Source: G965267335 sp965267335
Lineage (GTDB): Bacteria; Bacteroidota; Bacteroidia; Cytophagales; JAAEPT01
Reading direction: 5' to 3'
DNA: 64,000 nucleotides
NCBI GenBank assembly: GCA_965267335.1
Contig: OZ253953.1
Coordinates: 1,922,001-1,986,000 of the forward strand
Position numbers and translations under genes: made by a program. The notes beneath the pieces are model-generated. The model was not told the origin of the DNA and ran no database searches. It worked only from the letters and a program-made list of their open reading frames with translations. Below are positions 16,316 to 25,550 of the stretch, piece after piece (positions within the stretch are counted from its first letter, which is position 1; the number at the start of each line of letters is the position of its first letter).

Positions 16316-17974
16316 TTACTCCACAAAGTTAAATATTCTGTTCCAGCGGATGCCGTCAACCTCATCTTTGGAGAACCAAATCATTATGGCTTTTCCTACG
16401 ACATGATCTTCTGGTACGAAACCCCAAAAACGGGAGTCAGAAGAGTCATGTCTATTATCTCCCATCATGAAGTAATAATTTTGTTTGAAAGTATATTCTG
16501 TTATCTGTTTCCCATTTAGGAATACCTTGCCATCATTTGAAATTCTAAAGTCCGAGTTTCCTTCGTAATGTGTCATAACCATATCGTATACGGCAATATT
16601 TTTGGAGTCTAACTGGATGGTCATCCCCTCTTTGGGAATCACAAATGGGCCTAAATTGTCTCTATTCCAATTGCGGCAAGGTTGATAACGATAATCTGAG
16701 ACAAAAGTCGCCCCTTGAGATAAAACAAAGTTGTCGACAACCACTTTTTTTATTCGTTTGCCTACTCTTGTTCTTTTTAAGCTTTCGATATCTTGTTCGG
16801 TACATGCGATCCAATATCCAAGTATATAGCTACTATCGTCTTTGACAATTTTGCTATAATGAGTGTAAAAAGGATTAGGTATTCGTCTATTGTTTGAATC
16901 AGCATAATACTGTCCCTGTTCGTTTACCAGATACTTTTGAATAGGTAAATTCGCATTTGTTTTCTCTGTCGAAATACGTATCCCCATTTCTCGAAAGAAG
17001 TCAATACTAATTTTTTCCGGCCAATGAAGGAAGTATCTATGCTGAAGAGGCATTGGTGTTTCATATCTCTTGCCGTCAATGAACAATTGACGGTTTTTGA
17101 GTTCAAAGGTGTCACCAGGAATACCTACACAGCGTTTTATGAAATTTGTTCTGAGGTCAACAGGAACGTGTTTATCACCAGGATAGTTGAAGACAACTAC
17201 ATCACTTCGTTCAATTTTTGCGAAGCCAGGAAGTCTATATCCAGGCAGTTGAATCCAGTCAAGGTATGAATTCCAACCCTCATCCGTATCTTTTGTGTCA
17301 CTTGTAAACCACCAAAACCTATGAGTTAAAGGTACCTGAAGGGGAGTCATGGGCGTACGTGGTCCATAGTGGACTTTACTTACAAAAAGGAAGTCTCCGA
17401 TCAATAAAGATTTTTCCATTGAGGAGGTCGGAATGGTAAATGCCTCAAAGGTCGCCCAGCGAATAATACTTGCGGCATAAATGGCAAAAGCAATAGCATC
17501 AGCCCACTCTCGTCTCTGCGATTTTTTGATCTTAGGGAAGGTAGCTCCTTGTCCTTTGTATTTAATGTCCTTGTTTCGCGCCATCATCATGAACATGACA
17601 CCAGGGAAGAGTACGGTAAGAATATTGTCCCAGAAACTCGTTTTCCCAAAGGACTTCGATAAATCCAGGCAGAGCTGAACCAGATAAAAAACATTCAGGA
17701 CACAAATAAGATAGAATGCTGTGAAAAGCCACCAGGGGTAAAAGTTCTCTCCGGGTATTAACAGAGACACTACAAATACAGTCTGTGCAGCCATGAGGTA
17801 GAAGTACTTTTTACCTCTCCCTACAATTTCAGACCATACCTTGATTTTATAAACCGGAACAAGAGCTTCCCAGCCCTTTTTGCCTGCTTTTTCAAATAAC
17901 AGGTAAAGTCCGATGTGATAGGCAATGAACAGGAGTCCTGTTACAATGAAGAAAAATAATGCGCTAGTAGTCAT
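16316..17974 (-). CDS. lepB: signal peptidase I (long Bacteroidota form)
   Basis: At 552 residues this is far longer than typical LepB. The first 160 residues carry several hydrophobic helices (DUF5684-like), followed by the S26 protease domain. Catalytic Ser185 lies in PTSSMEKSL and Lys280 in FIKRCVGIPGD; the late box MGDNRHDSSDSRFWGFVP is intact. An insert of about 130 residues separates the Lys and GDNR boxes. LepB removes signal peptides from exported proteins, of which this region encodes many. It follows dapB after 4 bp in the conserved parAB-dapB-lepB cluster. Confidence 0.95.
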   Translation of the reverse strand: MTTSALFFFIVTGLLFIAYHIGLYLLFEKAGKKGWEALVPVYKIKVWSEIVGRGKKYFYLMAAQTVFVVSLLIPGENFYPWWLFTAFYLICVLNVFYLVQLCLDLSKSFGKTSFWDNILTVLFPGVMFMMMARNKDIKYKGQGATFPKIKKSQRREWADAIAFAIYAASIIRWATFEAFTIPTSSMEKSLLIGDFLFVSKVHYGPRTPMTPLQVPLTHRFWWFTSDTKDTDEGWNSYLDWIQLPGYRLPGFAKIERSDVVVFNYPGDKHVPVDLRTNFIKRCVGIPGDTFELKNRQLFIDGKRYETPMPLQHRYFLHWPEKISIDFFREMGIRISTEKTNANLPIQKYLVNEQGQYYADSNNRRIPNPFYTHYSKIVKDDSSYILGYWIACTEQDIESLKRTRVGKRIKKVVVDNFVLSQGATFVSDYRYQPCRNWNRDNLGPFVIPKEGMTIQLDSKNIAVYDMVMTHYEGNSDFRISNDGKVFLNGKQITEYTFKQNYYFMMGDNRHDSSDSRFWGFVPEDHVVGKAIMIWFSKDEVDGIRWNRIFNFVE

Positions 17975-17978
17975 CTGA

Positions 17979-18698
17979 TTAAAATTTTAGCATGTCGTCC
18001 ATCCCAAATACACCTTGCTTGTCATGAAGCCACTCGGCAGCGACTACTGCGCCTCCGGCAAACCCTTGTCTGTTATGGGCTTCGTGCTTTATTTCAATGG
18101 TATCGATTTCTGAACTGTACTTTATAATATGTGTTCCCGGAACTTCACCCTCCCGCTTGGATAGGATCGGTACCTCTGATGTTGCTCCTTCAGTACCCAA
18201 TTTCCAGTCTTGTTTCGTATTCATCCCCTCAATGATTCCCTGGGCCAAGGTTATCGCTGTGCCACTCGGTTCATCCAGTTTGTGTATATGGTGAATCTCT
18301 TCCATGTTGACATTGTACTGGTCAAAGTTGTTCATGATTTTTGCCAGAACCTTATTGATATGGAAGAATATATTAACACCAATACTGAAGTTAGAAGCAT
18401 AGAAAAAGGCCGTATTCATTTCCTTGGTCAGGGCGTCAATTTCCGCTTTTTTCTCCAGCCAGCCAGTGGTACCGCAGACAACAGGAACCTTATTGGATAG
18501 GAGTGTTTTGATGTTTTCATAAGCACTTTCCGGTTGGGTGAACTCAATGACTACATCAGTATTTTCTGGCGTAATGTCTTTGATTTCGGCTGTATTGTCT
18601 TTGTCTATGATCTTGGAAATGGTGTGTCCTTTTGATAGAGCAATTTGCTCAATGGTTTTCCCCATTTTTCCATATCCAACTAGTCCTATTCTGATCAT
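17979..18698 (-). CDS. dapB: 4-hydroxy-tetrahydrodipicolinate reductase
   Basis: The 239-residue NAD(P)H-dependent enzyme makes tetrahydrodipicolinate for lysine and diaminopimelate synthesis. Visible motifs are the nucleotide loop GLVGYGKMGK, the CGTTGW segment, the FSIGVN stretch and the catalytic/substrate signature EIHHIHKLDEPSGTA. It overlaps the upstream DUF5683 gene by 4 bp and is followed by lepB, an arrangement common in Bacteroidota. Confidence 0.96.
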   Translation of the reverse strand: MIRIGLVGYGKMGKTIEQIALSKGHTISKIIDKDNTAEIKDITPENTDVVIEFTQPESAYENIKTLLSNKVPVVCGTTGWLEKKAEIDALTKEMNTAFFYASNFSIGVNIFFHINKVLAKIMNNFDQYNVNMEEIHHIHKLDEPSGTAITLAQGIIEGMNTKQDWKLGTEGATSEVPILSKREGEVPGTHIIKYSSEIDTIEIKHEAHNRQGFAGGAVVAAEWLHDKQGVFGMDDMLKF

Positions 18699-19369
18699 CT
18701 GCTTGTTAGTGTTAATGAGAGCCCAAAGCTAGCAGAAGAAGGGCTTGGTTCCAAATGTGGATGGAAAGATAAAAGCAAATCATTACTTACTCTGAAATCC
18801 ATTAGATGAGCATCGACATTTGCATCAATAATTTGCAAAGCATACAAAGCAGCACTGAGAAAATAGGAGAGGTCTCTATATCTCCTATGGTAGTCTTTTA
18901 ATGCTCTGGCTCTTTCACGAGTGGTTACTTCTACGCCATCAATCACTTCATATCTGCCATCGTACCAATTGTTGTAAGTCATACGCGCATGGTGATAATC
19001 CTGATCGTTTTTGATAATGAAGTAGGTAAGGGTACCGAAGCCCGCCCATACAATTGGAGCCTTCCAGAATTTTCGGTTATATAACTGACCTGCTCCGGGA
19101 AGTGCTACCGCAAGTAGCGTAGCGGTTCTTGGTGAATGATTTTCTGCAATTCTTAGTCTTCTGGCTTCCCTCTGAGCTTTTTTGTCCTTTGATGCACTGT
19201 CTGTTTTTACCTTGGCACTTGTGATGTGAGTGTTGTTGGCTGTCGAATCCTGTGCGGTTAAGATAGTGGTCTGGAGAAGGAATGATAAGCAAATCGCTAT
19301 CCTACATATCGAGAATGTCGAGGATGCGGTTAAGGTCTTCCACAGAGATATAAGGGATTTTGATCTCAC
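18695..19369 (-). CDS. DUF5683-family membrane protein; start uncertain
   Basis: The conserved part contains the DUF5683 hallmark SPRTATLLAVALPGAGQLYNRKFWKAPIV and later LSYFLSAALYALQIIDANVDAHL. A signal-like hydrophobic stretch (ICLSFLLQTTILTAQ) precedes it. The only in-frame ATG is at 19444, which would overlap parB by 143 bp; GTG 19369 overlaps by 68 bp. No ATG/GTG/TTG start is visible between parB's end (19302) and the hydrophobic stretch, so the true start is unresolved and 19369 is a working choice. The family sits between parB and dapB in many Bacteroidota; its role is unknown. Confidence 0.75.
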   Translation of the reverse strand: MRSKSLISLWKTLTASSTFSICRIAICLSFLLQTTILTAQDSTANNTHITSAKVKTDSASKDKKAQREARRLRIAENHSPRTATLLAVALPGAGQLYNRKFWKAPIVWAGFGTLTYFIIKNDQDYHHARMTYNNWYDGRYEVIDGVEVTTRERARALKDYHRRYRDLSYFLSAALYALQIIDANVDAHLMDFRVSNDLLLSFHPHLEPSPSSASFGLSLTLTSR

Positions 19370-20201
19370 CTTTATTTTCAGATTCGTTTCTGATACTGAC
19401 TTTAGTTCCAAAGTGCGAAGATAGTCTTTCCTGTAATTTAACAAGTTCAGGATTAAGTTTATTGTCTTTAGGGGCTGTTTTTGTTTCCTTCTTTTTGGAT
19501 ACCTCTGATGCGCTTCTTACCAGTGCTTCAACTTTCCGTACCGATAGATCATCTTTTATGATCTTGCGGAAAATTTCCAGTTGCAGATCAACGTCTTCGA
19601 TATTGATGATGGCTCGGGCATGGCCCATTGAGAGCTTGTTGTCCCTTACTGCTGCCTGAATATCTGGTGGTAATTTTAGTAATCTCAGGTAGTTGTTTAC
19701 GGTGGTTCTGTTTTTTCCTACGCGATCACCAAGTTCTTCCTGCTTGAGGTCGCATTCGGTGAGTAGCCTTTGGTAGCTCAGAGCAATTTCTATCGAGTTC
19801 AGGTTTTCCCTTTGAACGTTCTCGATTATGGCCATTTCCAGCATTTCCTGGTCATTGGCGGTACGGATGTAGGCTGGTATTTTTTCCAGTCCGGCCCTTT
19901 TGGAGGCCTGGAAACGCCTTTCTCCACTGATCAGTTGGTATTGCTTGTCATTCAGTTTTCGAACTGTGATCGGCTGAATGATCCCCTGAACGGAAATGGA
20001 GTTAGCCAGATCGTTCAATGCTTCTTCATCGAAATGCGTTCTCGGCTGATAGGGGTTAGTCTCAATGTTTTCAACAGGGATTTCCTGAAAGTTGGCAACT
20101 TTGATGATTTCCTGTTCTATTTCACGCTTGGCGGCAGGACTATCTGCCTCAGACAATAATGCTCCTAATCCACGTCCTAATGCTTGTCTCTTCTTTGCCA
20201 T
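19302..20201 (-). CDS. parB: chromosome-partitioning protein ParB
   Basis: The 299-residue CTPase/DNA-binding protein has the ParB N-terminal domain with the C-motif LISGERRFQASKRAG, the NVQRENLNSIE motif, then the helix-turn-helix KQEELGDRVGKNRTTVNNYLRLL that binds parS sites, and a C-terminal dimerisation region ending in RILDILDM. It loads on DNA around parS and works with ParA in origin segregation. It follows parA by 7 bp. No parS site was found in the window. Confidence 0.97.
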   Translation of the reverse strand: MAKKRQALGRGLGALLSEADSPAAKREIEQEIIKVANFQEIPVENIETNPYQPRTHFDEEALNDLANSISVQGIIQPITVRKLNDKQYQLISGERRFQASKRAGLEKIPAYIRTANDQEMLEMAIIENVQRENLNSIEIALSYQRLLTECDLKQEELGDRVGKNRTTVNNYLRLLKLPPDIQAAVRDNKLSMGHARAIINIEDVDLQLEIFRKIIKDDLSVRKVEALVRSASEVSKKKETKTAPKDNKLNPELVKLQERLSSHFGTKVSIRNESENKGEIKIPYISVEDLNRILDILDM

Positions 20202-20208
20202 CTTGTTA

Positions 20209-20985
20209 TTAGCTTATTGCGATTCCGTTTTTCTCTAAAATTTCGTTTGCCAGATTGATGTAACTAATTGCTCCTTTACTTTCCGAGTCATGAGCTATGG
20301 TAGGTATTCCAAAACTTGGAGACTCACTCAAGCGTATGTTTCTCGGGATAATGGTGTCAAATACCATTTGCTGAAAGTGGGTCTTCACTTCTTCCACAAC
20401 CTGATTGGATAACCTCAATCGGAGGTCATACATAGTGAGGAGAATGCCTTCAATTTCCAGGTCCGTGTTCAGTCTTTTTTGAATGGTAGTAATCGTGTTG
20501 AGTAGTTTGCCCAATCCTTCAAGGGCAAAGTATTCACACTGTACCGGAATGATAACAGAGTCTGATGCTGTCAGCGAGTTAACGGTGATTAGTCCAAGCG
20601 AAGGTGAACAATCGATGATGACAAAGTCAAACTTGTCTTTTACTTTGCTAATCGAATTTTTAAGTTTTTGTTCTCTTCCTTCCAGGTCTATCATTTCGAT
20701 TTCAGCACCAACGAGATCAATGTTTGATGGAAGAATTTTCAGGTAATCAACTTCTGTTTTCAGGATGTGCTTTTCGGCATCTTCACCATCAACCATGCAT
20801 TCGTATACTCCTTTTTCAATTTCCTTTGGGTTCAAGCCAAGGCCGGAGGTCGAGTTTGCCTGAGGGTCAGCATCAACGAGTAAAGTCTTGAATTCAAGGG
20901 CAGCAAGACTAGCTGCTAAATTGATTGCGGTAGTTGTTTTTCCAACACCACCTTTTTGATTTGCTATTGAGATTACTTTACCCAT
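20209..20985 (-). CDS. parA: chromosome-partitioning ATPase ParA/Soj
   Basis: The 258-residue ATPase has the deviant Walker A motif NQKGGVGKTTTAINLA, Walker A' in LLVDADPQANST and Walker B FVIIDCSPSLG. ParA forms ATP-dependent dimers on the nucleoid and moves ParB-parS complexes. It lies 4 bp after the metallo-hydrolase gene and 7 bp before parB, so it is part of the same likely transcript. Confidence 0.97.
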   Translation of the reverse strand: MGKVISIANQKGGVGKTTTAINLAASLAALEFKTLLVDADPQANSTSGLGLNPKEIEKGVYECMVDGEDAEKHILKTEVDYLKILPSNIDLVGAEIEMIDLEGREQKLKNSISKVKDKFDFVIIDCSPSLGLITVNSLTASDSVIIPVQCEYFALEGLGKLLNTITTIQKRLNTDLEIEGILLTMYDLRLRLSNQVVEEVKTHFQQMVFDTIIPRNIRLSESPSFGIPTIAHDSESKGAISYINLANEILEKNGIAIS

Positions 20986-20989
20986 TTTC

Positions 20990-21670
20990 TTAGATTTTTA
21001 TAGTTTCTCCTATTTCCATTAGGATCAATTCTTTTTGATTTTTTCTTGCGATCATATCAGCTTCCATATGATCAACCTCTACGTATGGAAACGTATCATA
21101 ATGCATTCCGATTACTTTTTGTACTCCGATGAAGTTAGCGGCAACCATCGCATCAGTGGTGTCCATAGTGAAATTGTCACCAATTGGCAGAAATGCAAAG
21201 TCAATTTTCTGTTGCTCTCCAAATAACTTCATGTCACCAAAGAGAGCTGTGTCTCCGGAATAGTAAAATGTGTGTTCTGCTGATTCGATTATGAAACCTG
21301 CCGGATTTCCACCATAAGTGCCATCCGGAAAGCTACTAGAGTGCATGGCGGCAACCATCTTCACAGTACCAAACTCAAAGTCCCACTTACCACCAAAGTT
21401 CATCGGATGCGTGTGCTCAAATCCTTTGTTGCCATAATGTGTTGCAATTTCCCAATTGGCGATGATCGTGGCGTTCGATTGTTTTGCGATAGCCTCAACA
21501 TCAGCGGTATGGTCCTCGTGAGCATGCGAGACTAAAATGTAGTCAGGAATAATAGAGCTGATATTGACCTCTGATGCCAGTGTGTTGGGTGTGATGAAGG
21601 GATCAAACAATAGTTTGGTGTCGCCTAACTGTACCAGAAAACATGAGTGTCCGTAATAGGTAATATCCAA
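20990..21670 (-). CDS. metal-dependent hydrolase, UPF0173/UlaG-like MBL fold
   Basis: The 226-residue protein is a metallo-beta-lactamase-fold hydrolase: MDITYYGHSCFLVQ at the start, the metal-binding motif VSHAHEDHTAD (HxHxDH-like), and later conserved GMHYDTFP. UPF0173 proteins such as this lack an assigned substrate. It is the first gene of the tight cluster leading into parA-parB, which is an unusual but possibly incidental position. Length is normal for the family. Confidence 0.9.
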   Translation of the reverse strand: MDITYYGHSCFLVQLGDTKLLFDPFITPNTLASEVNISSIIPDYILVSHAHEDHTADVEAIAKQSNATIIANWEIATHYGNKGFEHTHPMNFGGKWDFEFGTVKMVAAMHSSSFPDGTYGGNPAGFIIESAEHTFYYSGDTALFGDMKLFGEQQKIDFAFLPIGDNFTMDTTDAMVAANFIGVQKVIGMHYDTFPYVEVDHMEADMIARKNQKELILMEIGETIKI

Positions 21671-21837
21671 TTTTTTGCTCTTTTTAACGCTACGGCCCGT
21701 ACGAACCTGCTAGTGAAAACCTAACTCGTTTTTAACTCAAAACGGACTTACAAATTAGAATTTTCGTGAGCAAAATTAAAGGTGTTGAGATAGTAGATAC
21801 CCACAACTTGTCCACAGGATAGGTAGAAATAAGATCG

Positions 21838-21875
21838 AAGATTTAAGACTTAAGATTTCTTAGGTCTTAAATCTT
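21838..21875 (-). terminator. long hairpin downstream of yidC
   Basis: Arms 21838-21849 and 21864-21875 are perfectly complementary over 12 bp; inner pairing extends the stem to about 17 bp with a small ATTT loop. It lies 16 bp after the yidC stop. A clear U-tract is missing, so it may be a repeat-derived hairpin that also ends the transcript. Flanking TTAAATCTT direct repeats are present. Confidence 0.5.
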
Positions 21876-21891
21876 AAATCTTGAATCTGTA

Positions 21892-23796
21892 TTACTTTTT
21901 CTTCTTAGCCTTGCGTCTTTCCTCTGCCACTTTTTGGGCTTCTTCCAGGCGTTGCATGAATTTGGATTTTTTACCTCCTCCGTCACCGCTGGCTTGTGCA
22001 GTTTTTCTGTTTTCTTCCATTACCGCTTTGATCTTATCCTTGTCAATAAACCTCATCGCAAGGTTCTGCTGAATGATCGTAATTGTAGTATTCAGGAAGT
22101 AGTAATAGGTAAGTGCGGCTGCGAAGCTGTTCAATACGAAGAAGAACATTATCGGCATAATGTATCCGATGTTTTTCATTGGGCCGGATGTAGTGTTTAC
22201 TTGATTATTGTAATAGGTATAAGCAAGTGTACTCAGGGTCATCAACAGCGTAAATAAACTAATATGGTTTCCAATCACAGGAAGTGATGCTTCCCATGCA
22301 AATGGGGCGTCATAGGTACTCAGATCGTGTGCCCAAAGGAAACTTTCATGTCTGAGTGGAATCCAGTTCGGGAAGAAGTTAAATAATGATAGGAAGATCG
22401 GAATCTGTAGAAGTTGCGGTATGCAACCACTGACGGGGTTAGCGCCAACCTGTCGGTACAGCTTCATTTGCTCCATTTGAATAACCTGCTTATTCCCCTG
22501 GTGTTTATTCTTGATCTCTTCTATCCAGGGCTTCAGAACCTTCATTTTTGCCATGGCTTTATAGGACCTGAAAGCAATAGGGAAGAGTAGCATTTTAATC
22601 AGAATCACGGTGAATAGAATCACTATACCATAATTGGCGATTCCTATTGAGTTAAAGAAGTTGAATATAGGCCTGACAAACCACTCGCTGATGAAGCCAA
22701 ATAGCCCCCATCCCATATAGACATTCTCTTTATACTTTTCGGTTACCGCACTGCATATTTGGTAGTCATTAGGCCCGAAATAGAACTGGAAGTTTCCTTT
22801 ACCGGAGGTGATGTGATTAAAAGGCAACTCAATTGTACTTCTAATTCCGATAATATGTTGAACAGAATCAACTGGCTGAAAGCTTCTGAATTTTTGATCT
22901 TTTACATTGAAGCTATTTTCTGCGATAAAACCTTGGTTAAAGAACCTTTGTCGGTAGCTTATCCACTTGACATTGTTTAGTTCAACAGACTCATTAAGGA
23001 TATCATCGAACTCTCCTTCGTTGGTGTAATAGTTCATCCAACTCCGTTGTGTTTCCTGGGCACCAAGCTCAGTTCTTTTCAAATTTCCTTCCCATACAAG
23101 TTGTATAGGCTGTGATTTGAGCTCGTTTTTTAGGCCTTTTATATTCAGGTTGTAGTCAAGTTGATATCCGCTGCCTTTCAGTGTGAATGATTTTTCAACA
23201 AATTTGCCTGCGCCCACTGGTAACTTGAACTTGACAGTTTTAGACGATTTCTTTTCGACAAATCCACCTTTCCCCTCTACTTCAAAATTTAAGTCTTCGA
23301 GTTGAATTTTCTTGCCCGCTTCTGTCTGTATTTTGTGAATGAATTTATTGCTTTTTTCATCCATCAGGTTGATTACACTGGAGTCCGTTCCGGTCCAGTA
23401 CGTGTACTTTTTCAAGGTGACATTTACCGGATTTGCCCCTTTCGTATTGAACACAATTTTTACGTCTTCGTTTTCCAGAATAATGCTTTTACCGGTATCC
23501 TGAGCAAATGGAGCGAATATGCCAAATTTGTCCTGCTTGATGGCCAGAGCCGCAGCTTCTTTTTGTGATAGGGTAGCGGAATCTTCTAAAAGAGCTTCAC
23601 TTTGCTCCTTCGTGCTATCGCTGAGCGTTGCAGTAGAGTCTTCGCTTGTTTGAGTAAGATCTGAATCCGTTGCTGTACTATCTGACTGTTGCGTATTTTG
23701 TGGGTCGGTTTTGGGTTTCTTGTCCGGCTGCATCATCATATACACCATCAGCATAACTGATATCAACACAATCCCTATTACCTGATTTCTGTCCAT
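21892..23796 (-). CDS. yidC: membrane protein insertase YidC
   Basis: The 634-residue Gram-negative form has an N-terminal membrane helix, a Ser/Thr/Asp-rich linker, a large periplasmic beta domain (about residues 90-345) and the conserved five-helix insertase core from about 365 onward (YGIVILFTVILIKMLLFPI, then the NPVSGCIPQLLQIPIFLSLF motif). The C-terminus is Lys-rich. YidC inserts and folds inner-membrane proteins alone or with SecYEG. It begins 1 bp after pyrG, the normal Bacteroidota neighbour. Confidence 0.97.
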   Translation of the reverse strand: MDRNQVIGIVLISVMLMVYMMMQPDKKPKTDPQNTQQSDSTATDSDLTQTSEDSTATLSDSTKEQSEALLEDSATLSQKEAAALAIKQDKFGIFAPFAQDTGKSIILENEDVKIVFNTKGANPVNVTLKKYTYWTGTDSSVINLMDEKSNKFIHKIQTEAGKKIQLEDLNFEVEGKGGFVEKKSSKTVKFKLPVGAGKFVEKSFTLKGSGYQLDYNLNIKGLKNELKSQPIQLVWEGNLKRTELGAQETQRSWMNYYTNEGEFDDILNESVELNNVKWISYRQRFFNQGFIAENSFNVKDQKFRSFQPVDSVQHIIGIRSTIELPFNHITSGKGNFQFYFGPNDYQICSAVTEKYKENVYMGWGLFGFISEWFVRPIFNFFNSIGIANYGIVILFTVILIKMLLFPIAFRSYKAMAKMKVLKPWIEEIKNKHQGNKQVIQMEQMKLYRQVGANPVSGCIPQLLQIPIFLSLFNFFPNWIPLRHESFLWAHDLSTYDAPFAWEASLPVIGNHISLFTLLMTLSTLAYTYYNNQVNTTSGPMKNIGYIMPIMFFFVLNSFAAALTYYYFLNTTITIIQQNLAMRFIDKDKIKAVMEENRKTAQASGDGGGKKSKFMQRLEEAQKVAEERRKAKKKK

Positions 23797-23797
23797 C

Positions 23798-25432
23798 TTA
23801 GGTATTTTTTACTAAATTTTTACTTTTTGAATATTCTAATGCAGCCTTTACAAATGATACAAATATAGGCTGTGGGTTGGCTACCGTACTTTTTAATTCC
23901 GGATGAAACTGAGTAGCGATAAAGAAAGGGTGATTTTCGATTTCAACAATTTCAACCAGTTGACTCTGAGGGTTGATACCACTGGCTTTCATGCCATGTT
24001 GTTCAAACTGATCCAGATACGCATTATTGAATTCATATCTGTGTCGGTGTCTCTCAGAGATAAGATCAGTGTCGTATATATCTCTTACTTTAGAACCGGC
24101 CTTGAGTTCACAAGCGTAGGCACCAAGTCGCATGGTGCCACCTTTTTGAGTAATGTTTTTTTGTTCTTCCATTAGGTCAATGACCATATTTTTGGAATCG
24201 TTCTCCATTTCTGCCGTTGAGGCGTCTTTTATCCCAAGCACATTACGAGCAAATTCGATTACCGCCATCTGCATTCCGAGACAGATTCCAAAGAAAGGTA
24301 TTTTATTCTCTCTGGCATACTGAACTGCTCTGATTTTACCTTCGAGCCCTCTTTGTCCAAAACCCGGAGCGACCAGGATACCGTCCACCTGATAAAGTTT
24401 TTCGAATTCTGTTTCCTCTTCCAGATTATCTGATTGTACCCAGGTGATATTTACCTTGGTTTCATGTACAGCACCAGAGTGAATGAAAGATTCCACTATA
24501 GATTTATAAGCATCGTGAAGTTCAACATACTTGCCAACGAGTGCGATGTTGACTTCTGATTTAGGTTTTTTGATCCTCTGAACAAATCCCTTCCAGAATT
24601 CAAGTTTTGTGTCGTGTATGCTCTCTATTCGAAGTCTTTTAAGGACACTCTCGTCAAGTTTCTGCTCCTTCATCAATAGTGGAACTGCATAGATTGTGTC
24701 CGCATCTCTAGCACTGATGACCCGATCATAATCGACATTACAAAAGAGTGCAATCTTCTTTTTAATATCTACAGGTAGGTTCTTTTCAGACCGACATACC
24801 AGTACATCGGGCTGAACTCCTGCTTCTGACAATGCTTTGACGGAGTGCTGAGTCGGCTTAGTCTTTAATTCACCAGCCGTTTTTAGGTATGGTACCAGCG
24901 TAAGGTGGATAACCATTACGTTTTCATATCCCAACTCATAACGCAATTGACGCATTGCTTCGACAAAGGGGAGAGACTCAATATCTCCAATGCACCCACC
25001 TATTTCGGTTATTACTGTATCATAGTCACCAGTTTCACCTAGTATTTGGATGTTTCTTTTAATTTCATCTGTAATATGAGGAACTACCTGGACGGTTTTA
25101 CCTAAAAAGTCTCCTTGCCTTTCTTTAGTAATGACATCATAGTATATTCTGCCTGTTGTGACATTGTTGGCCTGAGTAGTCGGTACGTTGAGAAACCTCT
25201 CATAATGCCCGAGGTCAAGGTCTGTTTCTGCACCATCATCCGTCACATAGCATTCTCCATGTTCATAAGGGTTTAAGGTACCCGGATCGACATTGATGTA
25301 GGGGTCAAATTTTTGAATGGTAACGGAGAGTCCTCGTGACTGAAGAAGCTTTCCCAGGGAGGCGGAGATGATCCCTTTTCCTAAAGAAGAGGTAACACCA
25401 CCAGTCACGAAAATGTATTTTGCAGAAGCCAT
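23798..25432 (-). CDS. pyrG: CTP synthase
   Basis: The ATG at 25432 (MASAKYIFVTGG) is chosen over 25456 by family alignment, giving 544 residues, the usual length. The N-terminal synthetase domain has GGVTSSLGKGIISASLG; the C-terminal glutamine amidotransferase domain has the nucleophile motif FFGICLGMQ and the late His/Glu pair in ATQFHPELKS. It converts UTP to CTP using ATP and glutamine. It is followed by yidC with a 1-bp gap. Confidence 0.97.
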   Translation of the reverse strand: MASAKYIFVTGGVTSSLGKGIISASLGKLLQSRGLSVTIQKFDPYINVDPGTLNPYEHGECYVTDDGAETDLDLGHYERFLNVPTTQANNVTTGRIYYDVITKERQGDFLGKTVQVVPHITDEIKRNIQILGETGDYDTVITEIGGCIGDIESLPFVEAMRQLRYELGYENVMVIHLTLVPYLKTAGELKTKPTQHSVKALSEAGVQPDVLVCRSEKNLPVDIKKKIALFCNVDYDRVISARDADTIYAVPLLMKEQKLDESVLKRLRIESIHDTKLEFWKGFVQRIKKPKSEVNIALVGKYVELHDAYKSIVESFIHSGAVHETKVNITWVQSDNLEEETEFEKLYQVDGILVAPGFGQRGLEGKIRAVQYARENKIPFFGICLGMQMAVIEFARNVLGIKDASTAEMENDSKNMVIDLMEEQKNITQKGGTMRLGAYACELKAGSKVRDIYDTDLISERHRHRYEFNNAYLDQFEQHGMKASGINPQSQLVEIVEIENHPFFIATQFHPELKSTVANPQPIFVSFVKAALEYSKSKNLVKNT

Positions 25433-25550
25433 AAGTATGATCCTTATGGTGCACAAAGGTAACTTTTTTAAATGGATAAAAAGCAGCTCACCAATAAAAA
25501 ATATTACAGTAGTATTAATTATTTATCAACATTCTATCTGGTAAGTAAAA

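Noticed and set aside
19770..20159. 129-codon plus-strand frame opposite parB
   Set aside because: ParB motifs on the minus strand are intact over the whole interval; the opposite frame has no domain.
21808..21816. TTGTCCACA as a DnaA box and origin near yidC/parAB
   Set aside because: Single imperfect box; no cluster, no AT-rich unwinding region pattern and no dnaA or dnaN nearby.
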